Source: Mesorhizobium sp. WSM3862 (GTDB lineage Bacteria; Pseudomonadota; Alphaproteobacteria; Rhizobiales; Rhizobiaceae). From it: a stretch of 64,000 nucleotides of DNA. Made by a program: the position numbers and the translations under genes. Positions 45,878 to 55,497 of the stretch are shown piece by piece. Position 1 is the stretch's first letter; every line of letters begins with the position of its first letter. Location: positions 558,001-622,000 of the forward strand of contig NZ_NSGE01000003.1 of assembly GCF_002294985.1 (NCBI RefSeq), given 5' to 3'. Under the pieces are notes generated by a model. It made no database searches and was not told the DNA's origin. It worked only from the letters and a program-made list of their open reading frames with translations.

Positions 45878-45912
45878 GTTGAAACTTGCGGAGCTTCCTG
45901 TAAAGTTTCAAC
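45878..45912. promoter_or_regulatory. Inverted repeat upstream of lacI-type gene, probable operator
   Basis: GTTGAAACTT (45878-45887) and AAGTTTCAAC (45903-45912) are perfect reverse complements 15 bp apart, in the divergent region between the kinase-GatZ operon and the LacI gene. GTTGAAAC recurs at 50132-50139 between the second kinase gene and the ABC ATPase gene. Confidence 0.65.
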
Positions 45913-45989
45913 TTGCAGGCGCACGCCGATGCGCCGTATGAGCGCCGGAGCAGCCCATGGGAGCGAGGTTCCATGCCGCGAGGGTTTGG

Positions 45990-47012
45990 ATGCCGATGAC
46001 TCACAAGACGATGGAGGAGTTCGCCCGTTCCTGCGGCGTCTCCAGGCCGACCTTGTCGAAATTCTTCGACGATCCGACCAGCGTCAAGCCGGCGACGCGA
46101 AAACGCATCGAGGATGCGCTGCGCTCGTCCGACTATCAGCCCAATCTGTTCGCGCGAAACCTCAACCGCAAGCGCACCCGCAGCATCGGCATCGTCGTGC
46201 CGACGGTGACCGACCCGTTCTATTCCGAGATGGTCAGCCGCATCGAACTCAGGCTGCGCGACGAAGGCTACTGGCCGATCGTCATTTCCTCGCATGGATC
46301 GAGCGAACTGGAAGCCGAGGCGACGCGGACGATCCTGTCGTTGAAGGTCTCCGGCGCGCTGATAGCACCACTCGGCCGGCGCTCGGACCAGCGGGCGATC
46401 GAGAAGCTGACGCAGGCGATCCCGATTGTCTATTTCGACACCTATCTCGAAGGCGGCACGCCTTTCGTCGGCAACAACAATGTGCAGAGCATGTCGACCA
46501 TCGTCGACTATCTCTGCCGCTCGGGCGACGCCCCGATCTATTTCGATATTCCGCATGTCAATCATAATTCGCGCGAGCGGGTGGAGAGTTATGTCGATGC
46601 CATGAAGCGGCTCGGGGAGGAGCCGCTCGTCTTCGGCAATACCGACGACTACACATGGGAATTCGAACGGATCGGCTACGAACAGACGGAAAAGCTGCTC
46701 GGCAATGGCGGCCTGCCGGGCAAGACCATATTGTGCGCCAACGATCGTCTCGCCTTCGGCGTGATGGCGGCCGCCTTCTCGAAAGGGCTGAAGGTGGGTC
46801 GCAAGGCGGATTGCGACCTGCGGGTGGCTGCGCATGACGATCATCCGCTCAGCCGCTACACCTGCCCGGCGCTCACCACCATGGCGCAGGATTTCGCGGC
46901 GATGGCCGGAAGCAGCGTCGAGACGCTGCTTACCCTGCTCGACGAGGACGGCGCGCCCGTCGCGCCGAAGGTCAGTCTCGACGCGACGCTGGTGATGCGC
47001 CAGTCGGCCTAG
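45990..47012 (+). CDS. LacI-family transcriptional regulator
   Basis: A 340-residue repressor. The HTH is MEEFARSCGVSRPTLSKFFD, with the hinge region ALRSSDYQPNLFARNLNRKR. The periplasmic-binding-like core begins SIGIVVPTVTDPFYSEMV; effector contacts lie around NNNVQSMSTIVDYL and CANDRLAFGVMAAA. GAGGG lies before ATG 45990; ATG 45996 is a close alternative. It diverges from the kinase-GatZ operon and sits next to the Gfo/Idh/MocA and aldolase-kinase-ABC genes, so it is the likely local regulator of both. The effector is probably a free sugar. Confidence 0.87.
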   Translation: MPMTHKTMEEFARSCGVSRPTLSKFFDDPTSVKPATRKRIEDALRSSDYQPNLFARNLNRKRTRSIGIVVPTVTDPFYSEMVSRIELRLRDEGYWPIVISSHGSSELEAEATRTILSLKVSGALIAPLGRRSDQRAIEKLTQAIPIVYFDTYLEGGTPFVGNNNVQSMSTIVDYLCRSGDAPIYFDIPHVNHNSRERVESYVDAMKRLGEEPLVFGNTDDYTWEFERIGYEQTEKLLGNGGLPGKTILCANDRLAFGVMAAAFSKGLKVGRKADCDLRVAAHDDHPLSRYTCPALTTMAQDFAAMAGSSVETLLTLLDEDGAPVAPKVSLDATLVMRQSA

Positions 47013-47046
47013 GGATACCGAACTCCCGCTGGGCGATCACGGCGCC

Positions 47047-48195
47047 TCAGGCAAGCAGGCTCGCCGCCTCGTCTTCGCCGAGCAGCGGCGGCTGGTCGAC
47101 CGAGCCGACGACGGCGACGGAGTTCCGGCTTTCGCCGGAGGCGAGGATCGCTTCCATGACCTCGAGCACGTGCAGCGCCAGTTCGCCGGACGCGCGGGGT
47201 CTGCGCCCTTCCGACAGCGACCTCGCCAGGTCGGCGACGCCGAGCATGCGATAGTTGGCGCGGTCCGGTCCGGCATAGGGCCAGTTGCGCGCGCCGTAGA
47301 ACTCGCCTTCGCTCTCGAAATCCCTCCAGTCGGCGCCGTGCGCCGACAATGAGACCGTGCCGCCAAACGTGTCGGGATCGGGTAGCCTGAGCGAGCCTTC
47401 CGTCCCGTGTAGCTCGATCGGATGGTTGGAATGCTTGAAGACGTCCCAAGAGGCGCCGAAGGTGACGGTGGCGCCGTAGTGGAATTCGAGCAGCGACAGG
47501 ATGTTGGTCGGCGTGCCGACCCTGAAGCTGGTGTTTTTGTAAGGGCCTTCGGCGGTGATCAGGCGCTCGTCCTGACCGCGCGTCGTCATCGCCATGACGC
47601 GGGCGACCGGGCCGAGCAGGTTGACCAGCATCGTCAGGTAGTATGGCCCCATGTCGAACACCGGACCGCCGCCCGGCTGATAGTAGAATTGCGGATTGGG
47701 ATGCCAATGCTCCATGCCGCGCCCCATCATGAAGGCGGTGCCGGTCACGGCGCGGCCGATCGCGCCCTCGTCCATTAGGCGGCGGGCACGCCGCCCGGCT
47801 GCGCCGAGGAAGGTGTCTGGAGCCGAACCCAGCAGCAGATCGCGCTTCGCCGCCTCCGCGACCAGCCGGCGGCCCTCGCCGGCCGAGGTCGCCAGAGGCT
47901 TTTCCGTGAAGACGTGCTTGCCCGCGGAAAGCGCCGAATGGGTGATGTCGAAATGCGCCGACGGAACGGTGAGGTTGAGGACGAGATCGACCTCGGGATC
48001 GGCCAGCAGCGCATCGACCGGCAGCGCGCGGATACCGTATTCCCTGGCCCGTAGCGCGGCCATGTCGGCGGAAATATCGGCGCAGGCGCGCAGTTCCACG
48101 CCGGCGAAAAGTGCTGCGTTGCGCAAATAGGTCATCGATATGTTGCCGCAACCGATAACGCCGATACCGAGCTTCGCTCCTGACTTTGCTTGCAT
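47047..48195 (-). CDS. Gfo/Idh/MocA-family oxidoreductase
   Basis: A 382-residue NAD(P)-dependent sugar dehydrogenase-like protein. The Rossmann motif is IGVIGCGNISMTYLRNA (about residue 11), and the family motif HVFTEKPLATSAGEG (with the catalytic Lys of EKP) is near 95. The C-terminal domain holds GGGPVFDMGPYYLTMLVNLL (Asp and a Tyr where many members have His, about 178-197). GGAAGGAAA precedes ATG 48195. It is single on the minus strand, diverging from the aldolase gene across 185 bp. It probably oxidises a ring hydroxyl of a sugar or glycoside. Confidence 0.87.
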   Translation of the reverse strand: MQAKSGAKLGIGVIGCGNISMTYLRNAALFAGVELRACADISADMAALRAREYGIRALPVDALLADPEVDLVLNLTVPSAHFDITHSALSAGKHVFTEKPLATSAGEGRRLVAEAAKRDLLLGSAPDTFLGAAGRRARRLMDEGAIGRAVTGTAFMMGRGMEHWHPNPQFYYQPGGGPVFDMGPYYLTMLVNLLGPVARVMAMTTRGQDERLITAEGPYKNTSFRVGTPTNILSLLEFHYGATVTFGASWDVFKHSNHPIELHGTEGSLRLPDPDTFGGTVSLSAHGADWRDFESEGEFYGARNWPYAGPDRANYRMLGVADLARSLSEGRRPRASGELALHVLEVMEAILASGESRNSVAVVGSVDQPPLLGEDEAASLLA

Positions 48196-48289
48196 TTTCC
48201 TTCCGACCTCCCGGTGCGGCACCGCCGCAGACAACCCGCTGCAACGGCGGCGGACCGTGTTCGTGACTCGCTATAGCGCATTTTAAATC

Positions 48290-48303
48290 TTGACGCGCGT
48301 AAA
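48290..48303. promoter_or_regulatory. CG-centred near-palindrome, candidate LacI-type operator
   Basis: TTGACGCGCGTAAA has one mismatched pair, lies in an AT-rich divergent region between the Gfo/Idh/MocA and aldolase genes, and has the central CpG common in LacI-family sites. The assignment rests on position and symmetry only. Confidence 0.4.
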
Positions 48304-48380
48304 ATTTTTATAGAGCATGTGAAAATGCTGGCTCGACATCGGAGGCCGCCAGCTCAAAACGATTGAGGAATTTTGCACTC

Positions 48381-49181
48381 ATGAGCCTAGGAACCAAGGT
48401 GCGCCTTGCGCGCCTCTTCTCGCATCCGTCCGGGAAGCTTTTTGGCGGCGCGGTCGACCACTTTGTCGGCTATGGCGACGTGCGCAAAGGCGGGCTTGCC
48501 GATCTGCCCGGTGCGCTCGCGCGCGTCATGATGGGCAAACCCGACTACGTCAGCATCCAGCCCGGCACCGCGCGCCATCTGTGGCCGCAATATGCGGGCA
48601 AAGCGTCTCTGGTGATCCAGGCGGGCTGCTTCACCCCAGACGATCGCATCAGCGAGCTGATTGCAACGCCGGAGGATGCGGTGCGCGCCGGGGCCGATGC
48701 GTTGGCCGTGGCCATTCCGGTGCGCGGCGCGACCGAGGGTAAGTACATACGCTGGCTGACCGACTCGGTGAATGCGGCGGCACGCTACGGCATGCCGGTG
48801 GTGGCGCATATCTACCCGCGCGATTTCACCGACGGAGCAAAAATCGTCTTCACCCCCGACGAGATCGCCTATGCGGCGCGCATCGGCTACGAGTCCGGCG
48901 TCGACGTGATCAAGATAGGCTACACGGGCGATTTCGAGTCGTTCCGAGAGACCGTCCGGACCTGCCCGGTGCCGGTTGTGATCGCGGGTGGTCCGAAAAC
49001 CGAGACGCTGCTCGGCGCCCTTCAGCAGACGGCGGACGCCATACGTGCCGGCGCGCGCGGTGCCGTGGTCGGTCGCAATCTCTGGGGGCACGGCGATCCG
49101 CAGAAGGCGGCACTTGCCTTTCGGAGCGTCATCCATGACGGCCTTTCGGCAGAAGACGCCCTGGCGAAGGCGGGTGCCTGA
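48381..49181 (+). CDS. DhnA/DeoC-type class I aldolase
   Basis: A 266-residue TIM-barrel aldolase of the FbaB/LsrF/DhnA group. It starts MSLGTKVRLARLFSHPSGK. FGGAVDHFVGYG is the N-terminal substrate loop. The Schiff-base Lys is in DVIKIGYTGDF (about residue 183), and VVIAGGPKTETLLGALQQ with GARGAVVGRNLWGH forms the phosphate site. ATG 48381 is the family start; a TTG at 48363 would add six residues. It lies 3 bp from a PfkB kinase gene, so kinase plus aldolase likely cleave a ketose phosphate. The pair recalls sulfofructose-phosphate (YihT/YihV) and fructose-1-phosphate systems. Confidence 0.83.
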   Translation: MSLGTKVRLARLFSHPSGKLFGGAVDHFVGYGDVRKGGLADLPGALARVMMGKPDYVSIQPGTARHLWPQYAGKASLVIQAGCFTPDDRISELIATPEDAVRAGADALAVAIPVRGATEGKYIRWLTDSVNAAARYGMPVVAHIYPRDFTDGAKIVFTPDEIAYAARIGYESGVDVIKIGYTGDFESFRETVRTCPVPVVIAGGPKTETLLGALQQTADAIRAGARGAVVGRNLWGHGDPQKAALAFRSVIHDGLSAEDALAKAGA

Positions 49182-49184
49182 ACG

Positions 49185-50132
49185 ATGCCCACCGTCCCTT
49201 CAATCCTCGGCTTCGGCGCTATTGCGATCGACGACATCGTCTATGTCGATCAGCCGTTGTCGGCGGGCAAGGGGAAGGTTCTGCAAACTGCCCGAACTTT
49301 CGGCGGAAATGTCGCGACGGCCCTTGCCGCCGTCGCGCGGCTCGGCGGAACCGCCGGGTTCGTCGGATGGCTGGCCAGTGCCGCTGACGACGCCGTGCTG
49401 TGCGATCTCGTTGCGAGCGGAGTTGAAACCGCATTCGCGCCGCGCCACCCGCACGCACGCCCGGTGCGCTCGCGGATCACCGTCGGCTCGGATGGGGAGA
49501 GGTTCATCGCGTATGACGACGAAGCGATGCTGGGCACCGCGCCAGACTTTCCGGACGAGGTCCTCAGCCGCGCGGCCGTCCTGATCGTCGATAGTTACGC
49601 GATCCGGTCGATGGATGTCGTGGCTCGGGCTCGCGATCTCGGCCTTGCAATCCTCGGCGATATCGAATGGAGCAGCGGCCCAGCCACCGAGAGGCTGATC
49701 GGGCTCTGCGACCATCTTATTCTTCCCCTCGGCTTCGCGCGGACTGCCACGGGCGGCCGATCGCCCGCCGAGATGCTCGACGCATTGTGGATGCCGTCGC
49801 GGTCCACCGTGGTTCTGACTGACGGCGGCAGGGGCGTCTATTATCGCGGACGCGACGAGGCAGGGCTCTGGCACCTGCCTCCGCACCGGGTTGCCGCCGT
49901 TGACTCGACTGGCGCCGGTGACTGCTTTCACGGTGCCTATGCCCATGCATTGACGCGCGGAGCCGAGACCGCAGGCCGGGTCGCATTCGCGGCCGCGGCC
50001 GCGGCCCTGTCGATAACGGGGCGTGGCGGGCGCGAGGCGCTGCCGACCGAGGGCCAGGTCACGGAACTCTTGGCATCGACGAACGCCCCGTCGGCAGTCG
50101 AACTGAAATCGCAGCTCGATACCGGAACATAG
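49185..50132 (+). CDS. PfkB-family sugar kinase
   Basis: A 315-residue ribokinase-fold kinase. ILGFGAIAIDDIVYVDQPLS is the N-terminal strand and substrate segment, TFGGNVATALAAVARLG the second motif, and AVDSTGAGDCFHGAYAHAL (about residue 237) the catalytic Asp and anion hole. All are intact. It begins 3 bp after the aldolase stop. YihV-like and fructokinase-like members share this outline; I cannot fix the substrate. It is followed 87 bp later by an ABC importer operon that would supply the sugar. Confidence 0.85.
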   Translation: MPTVPSILGFGAIAIDDIVYVDQPLSAGKGKVLQTARTFGGNVATALAAVARLGGTAGFVGWLASAADDAVLCDLVASGVETAFAPRHPHARPVRSRITVGSDGERFIAYDDEAMLGTAPDFPDEVLSRAAVLIVDSYAIRSMDVVARARDLGLAILGDIEWSSGPATERLIGLCDHLILPLGFARTATGGRSPAEMLDALWMPSRSTVVLTDGGRGVYYRGRDEAGLWHLPPHRVAAVDSTGAGDCFHGAYAHALTRGAETAGRVAFAAAAAALSITGRGGREALPTEGQVTELLASTNAPSAVELKSQLDTGT

Positions 50133-50219
50133 TTGAAACTATCCGAGGAACATTCGCAGGCGAACATAGGCCGATAATAATCATAATAACGAGCGGCTTA
50201 GCCTTGTGGAGGGAGGAAG

Positions 50220-51365
<1,146 letters not shown>

Positions 51366-51486
51366 AGATTTGTCGCAGAGCCCGCAGGCAGGAGCGATGC
51401 GCCTGCGAAAGTACTCGTAAGAAGACTTCTGAATGAAGCAGACGATCGTCCGCATTGTGCGGTCGATCTTAAGAAGGAGGAGAAAA

Positions 51487-52734
51487 ATGACGTTTCGGAT
51501 ACGACCCGCGATGCTGAAAATGGCCGCGGCCGCATGGCTGCTCGGCGCAACCGGCGCCATGGCGGACACGACGCTGGAATTCACGCAGTGGTGGGAGCCA
51601 GAGCTGCCCGCAGGCTCCTTGCGCAAAATCATGGACGAGTTCGAGGCTGCAAACCCCGGGATCAAGGTGACGCTGGTCAGCGGCCCCTATGCGACCACGC
51701 GAGACCAGATCTCGGTCGGTGCTGCGACCGGAACGCTTAGCGACGTTGTCGGTCTCGATGGCGCTTGGGTGAACAATCTGAACGCACAAAATGCGCTGGC
51801 CGACATGAACCGGATGATGGATGCGAGCGGCTTCGACAAGAGCCAGGTCGCGGACATCATCAAGGTGGACGGCAAAGCGGTGATGTTTCCCGTGGCTTCG
51901 TTCGTCTATCCGGTCTTCGTCAATATGGACCTCGCCGCCAAGGCAGGTGTGAGCAAGCTGCCGTCGACCCGCGCGGAGTTTCTCGAAGCCGCCAAGAAGA
52001 TGACCCATGCCGACAAGAACCAGTATGGCTGGGTGCTGCCCCTGTCGCTGCAAACACCGTCCGGCGTTCAGAACGACATGATGTCGTGGGTTTGGGCTTC
52101 GGGCCAGTCGATGATGGCGAATGGCAAGCCCGACCTCGAGGGCAAACCGGTGGTGGATATGCTCAGCTTCGTGAAATCGCTCAACGACGCCGGCACCATC
52201 TCGCCCGGCATCGCCACCAAGACGGAACAGGAGAAGGTCGAGGAATTCGTCAACGACCGGGTCGGGATGATGATCGACTCGCTCGCGCATGTGAACCTCA
52301 TCCGCAAACGCAATCCCAAGCTGAACTTCGATCTCATCCCGGTCCCGGTCGTGGAGAACTACAACGGCAAGCGCGGCCTTCCCTACGCCTCCTGGGGCAT
52401 CGGTATCTCTGCCGGCTCGAAGCACCAGGAGGAGGCCTGGAAGCTCGTCCAATTTCTGATGAGTGAAAAGGTGAACGCCAAGCTCGTGTCGCTTGCAAAC
52501 GCCTTCCCGGGCAACGTCAACGCCAAGCCCGATTTCGTGACGTCCGACAAGGCATTCGCAAAGGCTTTCGAAATCTTCAAGACCGGTTATCTCGCCAACG
52601 AGTTCACGGGTCTGCCGGTGGCGGAAGACCTGATGACCCAGTTCGACGTGGAAGCCCAGAAGATGCTTGCCGGCGAGCAGTCTCCGGAACAAGCCGCAGC
52701 CAACGCTCAAAAGGGCTGGATGGCGAAATTCTGA
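51487..52734 (+). CDS. ABC sugar importer substrate-binding protein (family 1)
   Basis: A 415-residue periplasmic binding protein of CUT1 type. The signal peptide ends GAMA, with mature DTTLEFTQWWEPELPAGSLR. Family features include VVGLDGAWVNNL, YGWVLPLSLQTPSG and GLPYASWGIGISAGSKHQEEAW. AAGGAGGAGAAAA before ATG 51487 is the strongest RBS in the window, fitting the high need for a binding protein. A hairpin at 52763-52794 separates it from the permease genes. Ligand unknown; mono- or oligosaccharide. Confidence 0.88.
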   Translation: MTFRIRPAMLKMAAAAWLLGATGAMADTTLEFTQWWEPELPAGSLRKIMDEFEAANPGIKVTLVSGPYATTRDQISVGAATGTLSDVVGLDGAWVNNLNAQNALADMNRMMDASGFDKSQVADIIKVDGKAVMFPVASFVYPVFVNMDLAAKAGVSKLPSTRAEFLEAAKKMTHADKNQYGWVLPLSLQTPSGVQNDMMSWVWASGQSMMANGKPDLEGKPVVDMLSFVKSLNDAGTISPGIATKTEQEKVEEFVNDRVGMMIDSLAHVNLIRKRNPKLNFDLIPVPVVENYNGKRGLPYASWGIGISAGSKHQEEAWKLVQFLMSEKVNAKLVSLANAFPGNVNAKPDFVTSDKAFAKAFEIFKTGYLANEFTGLPVAEDLMTQFDVEAQKMLAGEQSPEQAAANAQKGWMAKF

Positions 52735-52762
52735 TCGGCCTGTTCCCCGTTCACTTTCTCGA

Positions 52763-52794
52763 CCGGGTGGCCTGACTTCGGGCAGGCCGCCCGG
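52763..52794 (+). terminator. Attenuating hairpin between binding-protein and permease genes
   Basis: CCGGGTGGCCTG (52763-52774) pairs with CAGGCCGCCCGG (52783-52794) over an 8-base loop, with one G-U pair. It has no T-tract. Such hairpins commonly stabilise or limit transcripts to raise binding-protein levels over permease levels. Confidence 0.6.
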
Positions 52795-52863
52795 CCACAA
52801 CGAATCGGTGGACCCGTATTCCGAAGCTCACCTTCTCTTGAAGGCGTATTTCAAGGTTGGCAC

Positions 52864-53760
52864 ATGACCCCGCAGAAGCGCTCCCATCACAGACTGAAAC
52901 GAGCGGTCGCACCCTATCTCTATCTGTCGCCCTCGCTCCTCATAATCGGTCTTCTGATGCTGCTGCCGATGGTGACGGTGATTGCCTATTCGTTCCAGAA
53001 CAGCGCGGTGCTGCGCCGTGACCCATCCTTTGCCGGACTGAAACACTACCAGGCGATCTTTGCCGATCCCGTGTTTTGGGCTTCGCTGTGGCACACGCTC
53101 TACTTCACTTGCATGAGTGTCGTTTTCCACATGACCATCGGCATGGTCTTCGCACTCATGCTGAACAGCGACCGCATTAATCCGACGCTGCGCAATATTC
53201 TGCGCGTGCTCTACATACTGCCTTGGCTGTTCACTGCGGTCATTATCGCCGTGATCTGGCGCCTCCTGCTCGAGCCGAACGGGGTCGTGAACAGCATTCT
53301 CATGCAGATGGGCATCATCGGTTCCAAGGTCGAGTGGTTTTCCTCGCCCGAGACCGCGCTGCACGCCGTCACCTTCGCCAATATCTGGGCGGGGTACCCG
53401 CTTTTCATGGTCAGCCTGCTCGCAGGGCTGCAGGGCATTCCCAAGGATTTCTACGAGGCCGCCGATATCGACGGCGCCAAGGCCTACCAGAAGCTGATCT
53501 TCATCACCATCCCGCAGTTGATGCCGATCATCATCAGCATCTCGCTGCTCGACTTCATCTGGACCATGCAGGTCTTCCCATTGATCTGGATAACGACGGG
53601 CGGTGGTCCGATCTACTCGACCGAGGTCCTCAGCACCTACACCTATAAGCTGGCGTTTTCGAGCTACAACCTGTCTCAGGCGTCGGCGAGCGCTGTGGTC
53701 ATCCTGCTGATCTCGCTTGGCCTGACGCTGTTCTACATCCGTTATCAAAAGGCTCGGTAG
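52864..53760 (+). CDS. ABC sugar importer permease (MalF type)
   Basis: A 298-residue permease with six helices. TM1 is YLYLSPSLLIIGLLMLLPMV. The EAA loop, which docks the ATPase, is EAADIDGAKAYQKLIFITIP (about residue 199). The last helix is SASAVVILLISLGLTLFYI. It ends 5 bp before the second permease gene. It forms a heterodimer with the next gene product. Confidence 0.9.
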   Translation: MTPQKRSHHRLKRAVAPYLYLSPSLLIIGLLMLLPMVTVIAYSFQNSAVLRRDPSFAGLKHYQAIFADPVFWASLWHTLYFTCMSVVFHMTIGMVFALMLNSDRINPTLRNILRVLYILPWLFTAVIIAVIWRLLLEPNGVVNSILMQMGIIGSKVEWFSSPETALHAVTFANIWAGYPLFMVSLLAGLQGIPKDFYEAADIDGAKAYQKLIFITIPQLMPIIISISLLDFIWTMQVFPLIWITTGGGPIYSTEVLSTYTYKLAFSSYNLSQASASAVVILLISLGLTLFYIRYQKAR

Positions 53761-53765
53761 TCACC

Positions 53766-54608
53766 ATGAGGAAAAGGCACACGCCGAAAGACAGGCTGAT
53801 CACCGTCGCGCTCCATGTAGCGCTTGTCGCGGGGCTCTTTTTCGCGGCCTTCCCGATCTACTGGATGCTCAGCAGCTCGTTCAAGTCGAATACCGAAATC
53901 TTTGCCCTGCCACCAACCATCCTGCCGAAGGCCTTCACGCTGGAAGCGTACGCAGCCATCGTTGGCGACCCGGTAAAGCTGCGCTTCTTCTTCAACAGCT
54001 ACTTCGTGGCGGCAGCGGTGACCGTGCTGACGGTGCTGATCGCCTTGCTGGCGGCCTACGGGTTCAGCCGCTTCAACTTTCGCGGCAAGGGCAGCCTGAA
54101 CACACTCATCATCAGCACGCAGACGATTCCGCCGATCACGCTTCTCATCCCCTTCTTCGGGCTTGTCGTCTCGTATCGCATCTTCGACACCTATATCGCG
54201 CTCATCCTGACTTACTTGGTGTTTACGCTGCCCTACGCGATCCTGCTGATGACGGGATATCTCAACACCTTGCCCCGCGATCTCGATGAAGCGGTGGCTG
54301 TCGACGGCGGCACCAGTTGGACAGCGCTTTGGCGGGTGATCGTCCCGATCTCGCTGCCTGGTATCGCGGCGACGTCTGTCTACACCTTCCTGTTATGCTG
54401 GAACGAATTTCTCTTTGCGCTGACGCTGACCAAGTCGACGTCCATGCGCACCGTGCCGATCGGCATCCAGCTGTTGATGGGGCAGCACGCCTTCGAATGG
54501 AACCAGATGATGGCGATGAGCGTGCTCGGCTCGTTACCGCTTTTGCTCATCTACCTCGTTGCCCAGAGATTCTTCCTCGCAGGCATGACCGCGGGCTCGG
54601 TCAAGTAG
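53766..54608 (+). CDS. ABC sugar importer permease (MalG type)
   Basis: A 280-residue permease with six helices. TM1 is LITVALHVALVAGLFFAAFP followed by IYWMLSSSFKS. The EAA loop is DEAVAVDGGTSWTALWRVIV (about residue 175). QTIPPITLLIPFFGLV forms the helix before it. It is the partner of the upstream MalF-type permease. Its stop is 63 bp before the TIM-barrel isomerase gene, so transcription probably continues into the catabolic genes. Confidence 0.9.
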   Translation: MRKRHTPKDRLITVALHVALVAGLFFAAFPIYWMLSSSFKSNTEIFALPPTILPKAFTLEAYAAIVGDPVKLRFFFNSYFVAAAVTVLTVLIALLAAYGFSRFNFRGKGSLNTLIISTQTIPPITLLIPFFGLVVSYRIFDTYIALILTYLVFTLPYAILLMTGYLNTLPRDLDEAVAVDGGTSWTALWRVIVPISLPGIAATSVYTFLLCWNEFLFALTLTKSTSMRTVPIGIQLLMGQHAFEWNQMMAMSVLGSLPLLLIYLVAQRFFLAGMTAGSVK

Positions 54609-54671
54609 GACGTCCCTCCCATGAAGACGCAGAGCGACACCAAGGAATGGGCGGTATCAAGGAATGAAAGA

Positions 54672-55493
54672 ATGAACGTGAAAGACCTCAAAGTCGGCTG
54701 CCAGACTTTTACCTGGGAGATGCTCGGCGACCGTTTTGGCGGCGGCCCGGACGATCTCATCAAGGCGATTTCCGACGGCGGCTATGCCGGCATCGAGATC
54801 ACCGACACGATGATCGGTCGCTATGCCGGCAAGCCTGCGGAGTTCGCCGCCGCGTTGAAGACATCCGGCCTCATGCTGGTCTCGTTCGCCTTCGGCTCGA
54901 AGAGCGGCTTCACGCTCAAGGAGAAAATCGGCGAGGACCTCGAAACCGCCGGGCGTTGGATCGACTTCGCCGCCGCCTTTCCGGGAGCGCTGGTGTCGAT
55001 GGGCTCGGCAACCGTCGTCTCCGACGGCCCGCGCGACCACAAATTCGCCATCGCCGCCGAGGTCTACAACAAGGCCGGCGAGCTCGGCCGCAAGGCCGGC
55101 GTCCAGGTCGCGGTCCATCCGAGCTCGCACCACAACACTTTGCTTTTCGACCGCGCCGACTATGACCGCATCTTCGGGCTGATCGATGCGTCGCTGGTCG
55201 GCTGGGTGCCGGACACCGGCCACATCCTGCGCGGCCGTCAGGACATGGCCGATACGCTCACCACCTATCGCGACCGCATTCGCTATGTGCATCTGAAAGA
55301 CGTCGATGCCAACGGCAGTTGGGCGATGCTCGGCCAGGGTGTCTGCGACACGGCTAAGGTGATCGAGATCGCCAGCGCCGCGCCCAACTTCAGCGGCTGG
55401 CTGGTGCTGGAGGAGGAATCCGAAACCGCCGCCGCCGATCCGGCTGGCGCGGTGAAGACCAATCGCCAGACCATGCGCGGCTACGGGGCTTGA
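54672..55493 (+). CDS. Sugar phosphate isomerase/epimerase family (IolE/xylose-isomerase-like TIM barrel)
   Basis: A 273-residue AP-endonuclease-2-like TIM barrel. Metal-binding positions are visible: GIEITDTMIG (Glu), VAVHPSSHHNTLLFD (His), GWVPDTGHILRG (Asp/His), VHLKDVDANG and WLVLEEESET (Glu). AAGGA lies 10 bases before ATG 54672. It is 4 bp upstream of a Gfo/Idh/MocA gene, a pair typical of inositol or keto-glycoside metabolism, in which the oxidised sugar is isomerised, dehydrated or beta-eliminated by the TIM-barrel protein. The specific reaction is unknown. Confidence 0.84.
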   Translation: MNVKDLKVGCQTFTWEMLGDRFGGGPDDLIKAISDGGYAGIEITDTMIGRYAGKPAEFAAALKTSGLMLVSFAFGSKSGFTLKEKIGEDLETAGRWIDFAAAFPGALVSMGSATVVSDGPRDHKFAIAAEVYNKAGELGRKAGVQVAVHPSSHHNTLLFDRADYDRIFGLIDASLVGWVPDTGHILRGRQDMADTLTTYRDRIRYVHLKDVDANGSWAMLGQGVCDTAKVIEIASAAPNFSGWLVLEEESETAAADPAGAVKTNRQTMRGYGA

Positions 55494-55497
55494 GGCG

